Of a stretch of 64,000 bases of DNA, positions 54,762 to 63,834 are shown piece after piece. The position numbers and the translations under genes were made by a program. Positions within the stretch are counted from its first letter, which is position 1, and each line of letters opens with the position of its first letter. The DNA is from Micrococcus endophyticus. Lineage in GTDB: Bacteria; Actinomycetota; Actinomycetes; Actinomycetales; Micrococcaceae. Location: positions 372,001 to 436,000 of the forward strand of contig NZ_JACHMW010000001.1 in assembly GCF_014205115.1 (NCBI RefSeq), in the 5' to 3' direction. A model generated the notes under the pieces. That model was not told the DNA's origin. It was given only the letters and a program-made list of their open reading frames with translations, and made no database searches.

Positions 54762-54930
54762 GGAGGCCTCTCTCCCACCCGCGTCAGCAGCATGTCCGGT
54801 TCGCCCCGGGCCGAGTTGCCGGGTCACCGGTCGGGACGATCGCCCTCGTGGCGCGCGTCCTGCGCCGAGGGTCCCGCCCGTCGGGATCGTGTCGAGGCCT
54901 CCGTCCGCGTCCACGCGGGGAGGCCTTCCT
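54762..54930 (+). promoter_or_regulatory. infC: Attenuator-like leader of infC
   Basis: Three related 9-mers can pair in two exclusive ways. GGAGGCCTC (54762-54770) is a perfect complement of GAGGCCTCC (54894-54902). The latter also pairs with GGAGGCCTT (54919-54927) to form a hairpin with an inner CCGCG/CGCGG stem (54905-54918), followed by CCTCATTT. The second looks like a terminator and the first like its anti-terminator. The leader 54667-54993 has no gene that I can support. Regulation of infC operons by ribosomal protein L20 or IF-3 is known in other phyla; the trigger here is not shown. Confidence 0.5.
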
Positions 54931-54993
54931 CATTTCCGGGGGCCTGTCCGGCGGACGCGGGTGAACCCGTCGCCTCAACACAGGAGTAGCACC

Positions 54994-56010
54994 ATCAGCG
55001 ATCCCCGCATCAACGAGCGTATTCGCGTTCCGGAAGTCCGCCTGGTCGGTCCGAACGGCGAGCAGGTCGGCATCGTCCGCGTCGAGGACGCCCTCCGTCT
55101 CGCCGCCGAGGCGGACCTGGATCTCGTGGAGGTGGCCCCCACGGCCAAGCCTCCGGTGTGCAAGCTGATGGACTTCGGCAAGTACAAGTACGAGGCCGCG
55201 GTCAAGGCTCGCGAGTCGCGCAAGAACCAGGTGAACACGGTCCTCAAGGAGGTCCGCTTCCGCCTGAAGATCGACAAGCACGACTACGAGACCAAGACCG
55301 GCCACGCCAAGAAGTTCCTGAGCCAGGGCGACAAGGTCAAGGCCATCATCCAGTTCCGCGGCCGTGAGCAGCAGCGCCCCGAGCTCGGCATCAAGCTGCT
55401 CCAGCAGTTCGCCGAGGACGTGGCGGAGCTGGGCACCGTGGAGTCGCAGCCCCGTCAGGACGGCCGCAACATGGTGATGGTCATCGGCCCGCTGCGCACC
55501 AAGGCGGACGCCCGTGCGGACCAGCGCAAGAACTCGGAGGACAGCCACCGTGAGCGTCAGGGCGGCGGCTCGCGCCGCGACCAGGCCGCCCGCGAGGCCA
55601 AGGCGCGCGCCGCCGAGAAGGCCGCGGCCAACGCCGCCCCGGTGAAGAACTCGGTCGGGGACGCGTTCCCGGAGCAGCTCAAGGCCATGGCGGCCCGCAC
55701 GCAGGAGTCCGCTCCCGCCGCGCCGGCCGCCTCCGTCGAGCCGAAGCAGGCGCCGAAGGCCCCCGCGAGGCCGGCGGCCAAGGCCGCGCCGAAGCAGGCA
55801 CCCAAGGCCCCGGCCAAGCCGGCGGCTGCGGCGAAGCCCGCCGCGAAGCCGGCGGCGGCTCCCAAGCCCGCTGCGGCGTCGAAGCCGGCGTCCTCAGGCA
55901 AGCCGGCCGCTCCGGCGTCGGCCCCCAAGCCGGCGGCGAAGCCCATGCCGGCTCCGCCGAAGCCCGTAGCCCCGCGCGGCGGCGCCCCCAAGCCCGGCCC
56001 CCGGGCCTGA
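54994..56010 (+). CDS. infC: Translation initiation factor IF-3 with long Ala/Pro/Lys tail
   Basis: The 338-residue protein begins at ATC 54994, preceded by AGGAG at a 7-nt distance: the rare AUU/AUC start class typical of infC, used for autoregulation in E. coli. Residues 1-175 are the standard two-domain IF-3 ([56 protein letters not shown]). IF-3 keeps 30S subunits free and checks the start codon. Residues 176-338 are an extra low-complexity tail of KPAA/APKP units, absent in most bacteria. It is followed by rpmI and rplT. Confidence 0.95.
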   Translation: MSDPRINERIRVPEVRLVGPNGEQVGIVRVEDALRLAAEADLDLVEVAPTAKPPVCKLMDFGKYKYEAAVKARESRKNQVNTVLKEVRFRLKIDKHDYETKTGHAKKFLSQGDKVKAIIQFRGREQQRPELGIKLLQQFAEDVAELGTVESQPRQDGRNMVMVIGPLRTKADARADQRKNSEDSHRERQGGGSRRDQAAREAKARAAEKAAANAAPVKNSVGDAFPEQLKAMAARTQESAPAAPAASVEPKQAPKAPARPAAKAAPKQAPKAPAKPAAAAKPAAKPAAAPKPAAASKPASSGKPAAPASAPKPAAKPMPAPPKPVAPRGGAPKPGPRA

Positions 56011-56034
56011 CCCCTCGGGGTCGCACCAGACCAG

Positions 56035-56088
56035 CCCGGTCCGCACGGACCGGGTGACCAGCACTGCCGCGTGCGCCGCGCACGGCAG
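56035..56088 (+). other. Two hairpins between infC and rpmI
   Basis: CCCGGTCC/GGACCGGG (56035-56054) and a bulged CTGCC...GGCAG stem (56064-56088) lie just before the rpmI leader. They may be processing or regulatory sites. Confidence 0.4.
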
Positions 56089-56113
56089 CGATGAGTGAAG
56101 GAGAACGGCAGCC

Positions 56114-56308
56114 ATGCCGAAGATGAAGACCCACAGCGGTGCCAAGAAGCGCTTCCGCGTGACCGGCTCCGGCAAGATCATGCGCCAGCAGGCCAACCGC
56201 CGCCACTACCTGGAGCACAAGTCCTCGCGGCTGACCCGCCGCCTGAAGGGCGACAAGCTCGTCTCCAAGGGCAGCCTGAAGCAGATCAAGCGGATGCTCG
56301 GCATCTGA
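56114..56308 (+). CDS. rpmI: Ribosomal protein bL35
   Basis: The 64-residue protein is the normal bL35 length and sequence ([20 protein letters not shown], ending KRMLGI), a basic protein of the 50S subunit. A GAAGGAGAA ribosome binding site precedes ATG 56114. Confidence 0.98.
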   Translation: MPKMKTHSGAKKRFRVTGSGKIMRQQANRRHYLEHKSSRLTRRLKGDKLVSKGSLKQIKRMLGI

Positions 56309-56397
56309 TCATCCCTCCGGCCCTGCCGGAACCCCCTCCTTCCCGGCTGTGACGCGCCAGTCCGCGCCCCGGGGACCACACAGATTGGAGTACGCAC

Positions 56398-56784
56398 GTG
56401 GCACGTGTGAAGCGGGCAGTGAACGCCCACAAGAAGCGTCGGACCATGCTGGAGCTCGCCTCCGGCTACCGCGGTCAGCGGTCTCGCCTGTACCGCAAGG
56501 CGAAGGAGCAGATGCTCCACTCGTTCACCTACAACTACCAGCACCGCCACAAGCGCAAGGGTGACTTCCGTCGCCTGTGGATCACCCGCATCAACGCGGC
56601 CGCCCGCGCCAACGGCATGACCTACAACCGCTTCATGCAGGGCCTGAAGCTGGCCGGCGTCGAGGTGGACCGCCGCATGCTCGCCGAGATCGCCGTCTCG
56701 GACGCCGCGACCTTCGCCGTGCTGGTGAAGACCGCCCGCGAGGCCCTGCCCGCGGACGTCAACGCCCCCGCCGCCTCCCGCTGA
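56398..56784 (+). CDS. rplT: Ribosomal protein bL20
   Basis: The 128-residue protein is bL20 ([39 protein letters not shown]). GTG start at 56398. It assembles early on 23S rRNA and in some bacteria represses its own operon by binding the infC leader. Confidence 0.98.
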   Translation: MARVKRAVNAHKKRRTMLELASGYRGQRSRLYRKAKEQMLHSFTYNYQHRHKRKGDFRRLWITRINAAARANGMTYNRFMQGLKLAGVEVDRRMLAEIAVSDAATFAVLVKTAREALPADVNAPAASR

Positions 56785-56837
56785 GCCGGCCCAGGGACCC
56801 CCGGGTCCCCGCCACGTGTCAGACGTGGACACCGCCG

Positions 56838-56879
56838 CCGACGGGGCGGGCCCTCCGATGAGGAGGCCCGCCCCGTCGG
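56838..56879 (+). terminator. Terminator after rplT
   Basis: A 15-bp stem CCGACGGGGCGGGCC with its complement (56865-56879), with partial inner pairing. It lies 53 nt after the rplT stop. Confidence 0.65.
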
Positions 56880-56922
56880 CGTCTGCGCACCCGCGCCCCG
56901 CCGAACCCGACCAGGAGAGCCC

Positions 56923-57822
56923 ATGACCCCGCCCGCCGAGCCGCTGACCCACCCCCGCGCCGAGCGCGTCCGCGCCGTCGCCGCCCTGGCCGGCCGGCCC
57001 GCGCGACGCCGGACCGGCACGTTCCTGGTGGAGGGCCCGCAGGCGTGCCGCGAGGCGCTGCGCGCGCACCTGGGGGAGGGGCCGGCGGGCGCGGCGCGGC
57101 AGTGGCCGGCCGGTCGCGTCCTCACCCAGGTCTACGTCTCCGCCGGGCTCGCCGAGCGGGACCCGGACCTGGCCGCCCTCGTGGAGCGGGTGGCCGACGG
57201 CGGGCCCGGCGGCGGCGAGCAAGTGTTCGTGCGGGAGGCCTCGGACGAGGTGCTCACCGCCATGGCGGACGCCGTGACGGGGCAGGGGATCGTGGCCGTG
57301 GCCCGCATCCCGGAGCAGCCGCCGCTGGCGCAGGTCTTCGAGGGTGCGGCGCTGGCGGCGGTGCTGTGCCGGGTGCAGGACCCGGGCAACGCCGGAACGG
57401 TGCTGCGCGCCGCGGACGCCGCCGGCGCGGACGCGGTGGTGCTCACCGCCTGGTCCGTGGACCCGTTCAATCCCAAGGTGGTGCGCTCCACCGCGGGCTC
57501 GCTGTTCCACCTGCCCGTGCTCACCGGCGCGGAGGCGGCCGCCGTCGCGGATGCGTCCCGCGGGGCCGGCCTGCAGGTGTGGGCGGCCGACGGCTACGGC
57601 GACGACCGCCTCGACGCGCTCGCCCCGGAGACGACGGCGGCGCCCACGGCCTGGCTGTTCGGCAACGAGGCGCAGGGACTGGATGAGGCGGAGCTCGCCC
57701 TGGCGGACCGCCGGGTGGCCGTGCCGCTCTACGGCGCCGCGGAGTCTCTGAACGTGGGGACGGCGGCCACCGTCTGCCTCTACGCCTCGGCCATGGCGGC
57801 CGCGGTCCGTCGGGACGGCTGA
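56923..57822 (+). CDS. TrmH/SpoU-type RNA 2'-O-methyltransferase
   Basis: The 299-residue protein has an N-terminal substrate-binding domain (RRTGTFLVEGPQACREAL) and a C-terminal SPOUT domain with VQDPGNAGTVLRAADAAGAD, WLFGNEAQGLDE and VPLYGAAESLNVGTAATVCLY. The family methylates 2'-OH groups of rRNA or tRNA; TsnR-type proteins sit after rplT in many actinobacteria. The target base is not shown by the sequence. AGGAG sits near ATG 56923. Confidence 0.9.
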   Translation: MTPPAEPLTHPRAERVRAVAALAGRPARRRTGTFLVEGPQACREALRAHLGEGPAGAARQWPAGRVLTQVYVSAGLAERDPDLAALVERVADGGPGGGEQVFVREASDEVLTAMADAVTGQGIVAVARIPEQPPLAQVFEGAALAAVLCRVQDPGNAGTVLRAADAAGADAVVLTAWSVDPFNPKVVRSTAGSLFHLPVLTGAEAAAVADASRGAGLQVWAADGYGDDRLDALAPETTAAPTAWLFGNEAQGLDEAELALADRRVAVPLYGAAESLNVGTAATVCLYASAMAAAVRRDG

Positions 57823-57897
57823 TCCGGCCGCCGGGCTCGCGCGGCGCCGTCCGTGATCGGCGTGCGCGTGGCCGGTCGTGGGGGAGCCGGGCATGCG

Positions 57898-57933
57898 GAA
57901 AGGGCGGGGATCCGTGAGGATCCCCGCCCTTTC
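57898..57933. terminator. Bidirectional terminator
   Basis: A 16-bp perfect stem (GAAAGGGCGGGGATCC and complement) with loop GTGA lies between the convergent trmH-like and GlsB-like genes. Confidence 0.8.
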
Positions 57934-57968
57934 AAGCGGTCCCGGCCGAAGCCGGGTCACGTCTCAGC

Positions 57969-58238
57969 TCAGACGCGGGTGCCGCGACGGCCGGTGATGG
58001 CCTGCCAGATGAAGGCCACGATGACACCGCCGATGATCGCGAAGATCCAGGTGGCGAGGTCGAAGAAGCCGTCGTTGGTGGAGAAGCCCATCAGGCGGCC
58101 GATCCAGCCGCCCAGGAGGGCGCCCAGCACACCGGTGATGAGAGCGCCGAGCCAGCCGGTGCCCTGACGGCCCGGGAGGATGGCGCGAGCGATGGCGCCG
58201 GCGATGAGACCGAGGACGATCCAAGCGATGAAGCCCAT
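57969..58238 (-). CDS. GlsB/YeaQ/YmgE family small membrane protein
   Basis: The 89-residue protein has three hydrophobic helices (MGFIAWIVLGLIAGAIAR; WLGALITGVLGALLGGWIG; WIFAIIGGVIVAFIWQAI). The segment ARAILPGRQGTGWLG is a family hallmark. The family (transglycosylase-associated) is stress-linked in enterobacteria with unknown biochemistry. AAAGGAACATC precedes ATG 58238. Confidence 0.88.
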   Translation of the reverse strand: MGFIAWIVLGLIAGAIARAILPGRQGTGWLGALITGVLGALLGGWIGRLMGFSTNDGFFDLATWIFAIIGGVIVAFIWQAITGRRGTRV

Positions 58239-58393
58239 GATGATGTTCCTTTCAAGTGCGAACTCTGACTTACGGGAAAGAAGCTAGCAAGGGGTTTCGC
58301 GGAAGCGCCACCTCTGATCTCCCGACTTTCCGGGGTTCCTGTCCTCTGTGCACAAGGCCACAGCAGGGGGGCGGCCGGCGGCTCGTGCCGCGC

Positions 58394-59707
58394 TCAGCGG
58401 GCGTCGGCCGCCGTCGCCGCCGAGGTCGGGGAGGCGCGTCGCACCAGCATGAACGCGAGGACCAGGCCCGCGAGGGCGATGGCCGCCCCCACGAGCGGGG
58501 GCGTGCGCAGGGAGGCGCCCGCCCCGATCGCCGCGGCCCCGACCCAGGCGCCCATCGCGTTCGCCATGTTGAGGGCGGAGTGGTTCAGGGAGCCGGCCAG
58601 CTGCGGCGCGCCGGGGGCCGAGTCCACGAGCAGCACCTGCAGGGAGGGGGCGATCCCGGATCCGCTCACGGCCACGCAGAACAGCAGGAGGACCATCACC
58701 GGCGCCCACTGGGCGGTCAGGCCCACGGCCAGGAGGGAGACGGCGCTGAGCCCGAAGCTCAGGCGCAGGGTGCCCACGGGGTCGCGGTCCGTCAGGGCGC
58801 CGCTCACGAGCGTGCCCACGACCATGCCGATCCCGTACAGGGCGAGGACGGCGGGGACCCATCGCTCGTCCAGGCCGGCCACCTCGGTGAGCAGCGGGGC
58901 GATGTAGGTGTAGAGGGCGAACATCCCGGCGAAGCCGATCACGCCCACGGCCACCGTGGCCCAGAGCCGGCCGGAGGCCAGGCCCCGCAGCTCGCGGCGC
59001 ACGGACGCGCCCGCGGGGGCGGGGACCGGCGGCACGAGCCACGCGGTGGCGGCCACGCAGGCGAGCGCGCAGGCGGCGACGATCACGAACATCCAGCGCC
59101 AGCCGGCGGCCTGGCCGATCGCCGTCGCGGCCGGCACGCCCACCACGTTGGCCACGGACAGGCCCGCCATCACCCACGCGACGGCCTGACCTCGCCGCGC
59201 GGGCCCCGCCAGGTCGGCGGCGGCGAGGGCGGCGGCGGAGAAGTAGGCGCCGTGGGGCAGCCCGGAGACGAACCGCGCGGCCATCATGGTGGCCGTGTCC
59301 GGGGCGAGGAACGCGCCCGCGTGGCCGACGGTGAACAGCAGCATCAGCACGATGCCGGTGGTCCGCCGGTCCACCCGGGCGAACGCGGCGGCCAGCAGCG
59401 GGGCGCCGACCACCACTCCGAGGGCGTACATGGAGATGAGCACGCCGCCGGCCTCGAGGCCGATGCCGAGGTCCGCCACCGCCTGCGGCAGCAGGCCCAT
59501 GATGGCGAACTCGGTGGTGCCGATCGCGAAGCTGCCGAGGGCGAGCGCGAGGATCGCCGGCAGCAGCCGGACCCGTCGCCCGCCCAGCAGGGCCTGGGGT
59601 CCCACGGCGCCGGCGGCCGGGGAGCCCGCGGCGCCGGCCGGGTCGGGGCGGGCGGGCATGGACGGGGACGCGGCGGGGTCGCCGGAGGCGGGGCTGGGCA
59701 TGGGCAC
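58394..59707 (-). CDS. MFS transporter (DHA1, Cmx/AraJ-like)
   Basis: The 437-residue protein has twelve hydrophobic helices after a 45-residue Pro/Ala tail. LALGSFAIGTTEFAIMGLLP at the first helix is the hallmark of DHA1 exporters such as the Cmx/CmlA-type group. Motif A is weak; SGLPHGAYFSAAALAAADLA is the typical helix-4/5 region. Substrates of this group include drugs, sugars and purines; the one here is unknown. GTG 59707 lies 6 nt after TAGGCT. It is divergent from mutT, with the two -10s about 34 bp apart. Confidence 0.85.
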   Translation of the reverse strand: MPMPSPASGDPAASPSMPARPDPAGAAGSPAAGAVGPQALLGGRRVRLLPAILALALGSFAIGTTEFAIMGLLPQAVADLGIGLEAGGVLISMYALGVVVGAPLLAAAFARVDRRTTGIVLMLLFTVGHAGAFLAPDTATMMAARFVSGLPHGAYFSAAALAAADLAGPARRGQAVAWVMAGLSVANVVGVPAATAIGQAAGWRWMFVIVAACALACVAATAWLVPPVPAPAGASVRRELRGLASGRLWATVAVGVIGFAGMFALYTYIAPLLTEVAGLDERWVPAVLALYGIGMVVGTLVSGALTDRDPVGTLRLSFGLSAVSLLAVGLTAQWAPVMVLLLFCVAVSGSGIAPSLQVLLVDSAPGAPQLAGSLNHSALNMANAMGAWVGAAAIGAGASLRTPPLVGAAIALAGLVLAFMLVRRASPTSAATAADAR

Positions 59708-59713
59708 CGGCCC

Positions 59714-59719
59714 AGCCTA
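59714..59719 (-). promoter_or_regulatory. -10 hexamer of the MFS gene, probably leaderless
   Basis: TAGGCT on the minus strand, 6 nt before GTG 59707. Confidence 0.5.
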
Positions 59720-59752
59720 CGGACCGGGTCCGGGAGCGCGGCGCGCCGTCGC

Positions 59753-59758
59753 TAGCCT
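59753..59758 (+). promoter_or_regulatory. -10 hexamer of the mutT-like gene, probably leaderless
   Basis: TAGCCT is followed by 6 nt and ATG 59765. Confidence 0.5.
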
Positions 59759-59764
59759 GGGCCC

Positions 59765-60277
59765 ATGACTTCTGCCACATCCCCGTCCGCCGGGACTGCC
59801 TCCCGCCCGACGACACCCCGGGGCCCCGGAGCGCGGTCGCGGCTCGTGGTGGGGCTGGCGCTGCTCGACGACGCGGCGGCGCCGAGCCGCTTGCTGGCCG
59901 CCCGGCGCAGCGCCCCCGCCGTGCTGCGAGGCCTGTGGGAGTTCCCGGGCGGGAAGGTGGAGACGGGGGAGGGCCCGCGGGAGGCGCTGGCCCGGGAGGT
60001 CCGCGAGGAGCTGGGTGTGGCCGTGCGGCTCGGCGCCGAGGTGCCGTCCCCGGACCCGGAGGGGTGGGAGCTGGCCAACGGGGCCCGGATGCGCGTGCTC
60101 TGGGGCGTCCTCGCCGAGGAGGGGGCCGAGCCGGCCGCCCTCGAGGACCACGATCTGCTCGCCTGGGTGCCCCTGTCCGGGGCCGGCGCGCACCACCTGG
60201 ACTGGATCCCCGCGGACCGCCCGATCGTGTCCGCCGTGGTGGCGGGGGCGGCCACGGCCTTCGCCGCCGCGCCCTGA
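59765..60277 (+). CDS. MutT-like Nudix hydrolase
   Basis: The 170-residue protein has the Nudix box GGKVETGEGPREALAREV followed by REELG. The preceding LLAARRSAPAVLRGLWEFPGG is characteristic of MutT, which removes 8-oxo-dGTP. Similar proteins can act on CTP or m5dCTP, so the substrate is inferred. The N-terminal 25 residues are Thr/Ser/Pro-rich. Confidence 0.85.
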   Translation: MTSATSPSAGTASRPTTPRGPGARSRLVVGLALLDDAAAPSRLLAARRSAPAVLRGLWEFPGGKVETGEGPREALAREVREELGVAVRLGAEVPSPDPEGWELANGARMRVLWGVLAEEGAEPAALEDHDLLAWVPLSGAGAHHLDWIPADRPIVSAVVAGAATAFAAAP

Positions 60278-60328
60278 GCCCTGAACACTGAGCCGCCGAT
60301 CGGCGGGCCGACGCCGCGGCGCGGGATC

Positions 60329-61417
60329 TCAGAACAGCGCCGGCTGGGCGGGGGCCGCCGGGGCCGGGACGGCCACGGGCGTGGAGCGCGGGACGGGCCG
60401 GGCGACGGGCCCGTCCTCGCGGCGGATGCCGTGGGCGCCCCCGCGGGTCAGCCCGTGTCGGGCGGCGGCCTCGCCGGCCGCGCGGGCCAGCGTGCGCCGG
60501 TAGGACTCGGGCGCGTAGGCGGAGCGGGCGTACATCTGCTCGTAGCCGGCCAGCAGGTCCGGGTGCTCCTGCCGGATCCAGCGCAGGTACCACTCCTTCG
60601 CGCCGGGGCGCAGGTGGAGGGCGCCGGGCATCACGCGGGCCGCCCCCGCCGCGGCGAGGGCGCGCATGAGCGCGTCGAGGTCCCGGTCCCCGTCCGTGAG
60701 CCAGGGCAGCAGGGGCATGGCCATCACGGTGACGTCCGCCCCCGCGGCGGCCAGGCGCTCGATCAGGCGCAGGCGAGCGGCCGGGGACGGGGTGCCGGGC
60801 TCCACGGCGGCGGCGACCGTGGGGTCGAGCATCGCCAGGGACAGGGACACCTGCACGGGGACGCTGCGCGAGGCGGCCTGCAGCAGCGGCACGTCCCGCG
60901 CCAGCAGCGTGCCCTTGGTGAGCACGGAGAACGGGGTGCCGGAGTCCGCGAGCGCCTCGATGATCCCCGGCATGAGGGAGTACCGGCCCTCGGCCCGCTG
61001 GTACGGGTCCGTGTTGGTCCCCAGGGCCACGGCCTCCCGGCCCCACGTGGGCCGGGCCAGCTCGGCGCGGAGCACCTGGGCCACGTTGACCTTCACCACG
61101 ATCTGCCGGTCGAAGTCCTCGCCCGCGTCCAGGTCGAGGAAGGAGTGGGTGCTGCGCGCGTAGCAGTAGCGGCACGCGTGCGTGCAGCCGCGGTACGGGT
61201 TGACGGTCCAGCGGAACGGCATGGCCGAGGCGGCGGGGACGGCGTTGAGCGCGGTCTTGGCCAGCACCTCGTGGAACGTCACGCCGGCGAACTCGGGCGT
61301 GGTGACGCTCCGCTGCAGGTCCGAGAGCGGCAGCAGGGCGGCGGAGCCGGCCGGTGTGCCGGCCGCCTCCCGCTGGGCTCCGCTCTCGGACCGCAGGGTC
61401 TGCGCTTCCCATCGCAT
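60329..61417 (-). CDS. Radical SAM protein, Rv2578c family
   Basis: The 362-residue protein has NPYRGCTHACRYCYARSTH, the CxxxCxxC cluster of radical SAM enzymes, followed by LGTNTDPYQRAEGRYSLMPG and PLLQAASRSVPVQVSLSLA, as in the spore photoproduct lyase-like/Rv2578c group. The N-terminal 50 residues and the Ala/Pro C-terminus are variable. No substrate is known for the group. TACTTT lies 5 nt before ATG 61417. It is divergent from pcp. Confidence 0.85.
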   Translation of the reverse strand: MRWEAQTLRSESGAQREAAGTPAGSAALLPLSDLQRSVTTPEFAGVTFHEVLAKTALNAVPAASAMPFRWTVNPYRGCTHACRYCYARSTHSFLDLDAGEDFDRQIVVKVNVAQVLRAELARPTWGREAVALGTNTDPYQRAEGRYSLMPGIIEALADSGTPFSVLTKGTLLARDVPLLQAASRSVPVQVSLSLAMLDPTVAAAVEPGTPSPAARLRLIERLAAAGADVTVMAMPLLPWLTDGDRDLDALMRALAAAGAARVMPGALHLRPGAKEWYLRWIRQEHPDLLAGYEQMYARSAYAPESYRRTLARAAGEAAARHGLTRGGAHGIRREDGPVARPVPRSTPVAVPAPAAPAQPALF

Positions 61418-61422
61418 GCCCA

Positions 61423-61428
61423 AAAGTA
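61423..61428 (-). promoter_or_regulatory. -10 hexamer of the radical SAM gene
   Basis: TACTTT on the minus strand, 5 nt before ATG 61417. The intergenic 61420-61470 is AT-rich for this window. Confidence 0.4.
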
Positions 61429-61495
61429 GAACACATGTTCGAGTACGCCCGCAAACGTGTTCGATCCCGGGCGTGGCGTGGCCCGCCCCGCCCGC

Positions 61496-61501
61496 TACCG
61501 T
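61496..61501 (+). promoter_or_regulatory. -10 hexamer of pcp, probably leaderless
   Basis: TACCGT is followed by 7 nt and ATG 61509. Confidence 0.45.
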
Positions 61502-61508
61502 GGTCGCC

Positions 61509-62171
61509 ATGACGACCCCCGCCTTCGCGTCCGCCGTCCGCGTGCTGCTCACCGGCTTCGAGCCGTTCGGCGGGGACGGGCACAACCCCTCGATCGTCGC
61601 CGCCCGCGACGCCGTGGCGCTCCTGGCGGAGCGGGGGGTGGCCGCCGAGGCCGTGGAGCTGCCGTGCGCGTTCGCCGCCGCCGGCCCCGCACTGGCCGCC
61701 GCCCTCGAGCGGACCCGGCCCGAGGCGGCGGTCGCCGTCGGACTGGCCGGCGGGACGGGTGCCGTCCGGGTGGAGCGGATCGCCGTGAACCTGCAGGACG
61801 CCCGCATCCCGGACAACGCGGGGGACCAGCCCGTGGACCGCCCGGTGCGCGCCGAGGGCCCCGCCGCCCACTTCGCCACCCTGCCGGTGAAGCGCGCCGT
61901 CGAGGCGGTTCGGGCGGCCGGCGTCCCGGCCGAGCCGTCGCTCTCGGCCGGCGCGTTCGTGTGCAACCACGTGATGTACGCGCTGCTGGACGCCCCGGGG
62001 ACGGCCCGCGCCGCCGGCTTCGTGCACGTGCCGTGGGACCTGGCGCATCGCCCGCAGCCGGACACCCCGGCCCTGCCGGCCGAGGACCTCGCCCGCGCGG
62101 TCGCGGAGGTCGCGCTCGTGGCCCTCGAGGGCGGCGCCGACCTCGACGTGCCCGGCGGCACCCTCCACTGA
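61509..62171 (+). CDS. pcp: Pyrrolidone-carboxylate (pyroglutamyl) peptidase
   Basis: The 220-residue C15 cysteine peptidase removes N-terminal pyroglutamate. Landmarks: VLLTGFEPFGGDGHNPS at the start, RIAVNLQDARIPDNAG, the active Cys in GAFVCNHVMY and the His in GFVHVP. Length matches the family (about 215). ATG 61509 is the first start after a TACCGT hexamer. Confidence 0.93.
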   Translation: MTTPAFASAVRVLLTGFEPFGGDGHNPSIVAARDAVALLAERGVAAEAVELPCAFAAAGPALAAALERTRPEAAVAVGLAGGTGAVRVERIAVNLQDARIPDNAGDQPVDRPVRAEGPAAHFATLPVKRAVEAVRAAGVPAEPSLSAGAFVCNHVMYALLDAPGTARAAGFVHVPWDLAHRPQPDTPALPAEDLARAVAEVALVALEGGADLDVPGGTLH

Positions 62172-62191
62172 GGCCCCCTGCGGCGCCCGCC

Positions 62192-62662
62192 TCAGCGGCG
62201 CCGTCGGGGTCCGCGGCGCACGGGCCGCTCGACGTACCCGCCCAGCACCAGCCCGGCGCCGCGCTCGAACGGGTTGCGGGAGGCTGGGTCCCCGGTCCGC
62301 CAGGACGACCACGCCGCCGCCGCGGCGTACGCCGGCAGGAACGGCAGCCCCAGCATCCCGGCGTACTGGGCCGCGTGCCCGGCCTCGTGCCGCCACAGGT
62401 CCTCGGTCATCCGCAGTCCGGGCCGGGTGAACACCACGTCGCCCACGGTGAAGGCCGCGCCGCCGGGGAAGGAGTGCCGCCAGCCGCGGGCCTCGATCAG
62501 CCCGTGCGGACCGGGCCGCAGCGCGCAGCCGCTGACGACGGCGCCCACCAGCCCCAGCGGCGTGGACAGGTTGACGAGGTTCCACAGGCCCCGGGCGCGG
62601 GTGCGCCGGCGCAGGGGCGGGGGCCCGGCGCCCACGCCGGCGGGGGAGTCCGGGGCGGTCAT
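62192..62662 (-). CDS. Small protein with HEAGH motif, unknown function
   Basis: The 156-residue protein has WRHEAGHAAQYAGMLGLPFL, an HExxH sequence with downstream Gln, preceded by a beta-rich part (HSFPGGAAFTVGDVVFTRPGL). Hydrophobic stretches (LGLVGAVVSGCAL; FLPAYAAAAAW) suggest membrane contact. Many actinobacteria carry such a short protein near this kind of locus. It may bind zinc, but peptidase activity is untested. ATG 62662 lies 7 nt after TAGGCT (62670-62675 minus). Confidence 0.65.
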   Translation of the reverse strand: MTAPDSPAGVGAGPPPLRRRTRARGLWNLVNLSTPLGLVGAVVSGCALRPGPHGLIEARGWRHSFPGGAAFTVGDVVFTRPGLRMTEDLWRHEAGHAAQYAGMLGLPFLPAYAAAAAWSSWRTGDPASRNPFERGAGLVLGGYVERPVRRGPRRRR

Positions 62663-62669
62663 GCGCCTC

Positions 62670-62675
62670 AGCCTA
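62670..62675 (-). promoter_or_regulatory. -10 hexamer of the HEAGH gene
   Basis: TAGGCT on the minus strand, 7 nt before ATG 62662. It is divergent from the pheS hexamer. Confidence 0.45.
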
Positions 62676-62700
62676 GGCCTGACGCGTCCGGCGCGGACAC

Positions 62701-63831
<1,131 letters not shown>

Positions 63832-63834
63832 TCC

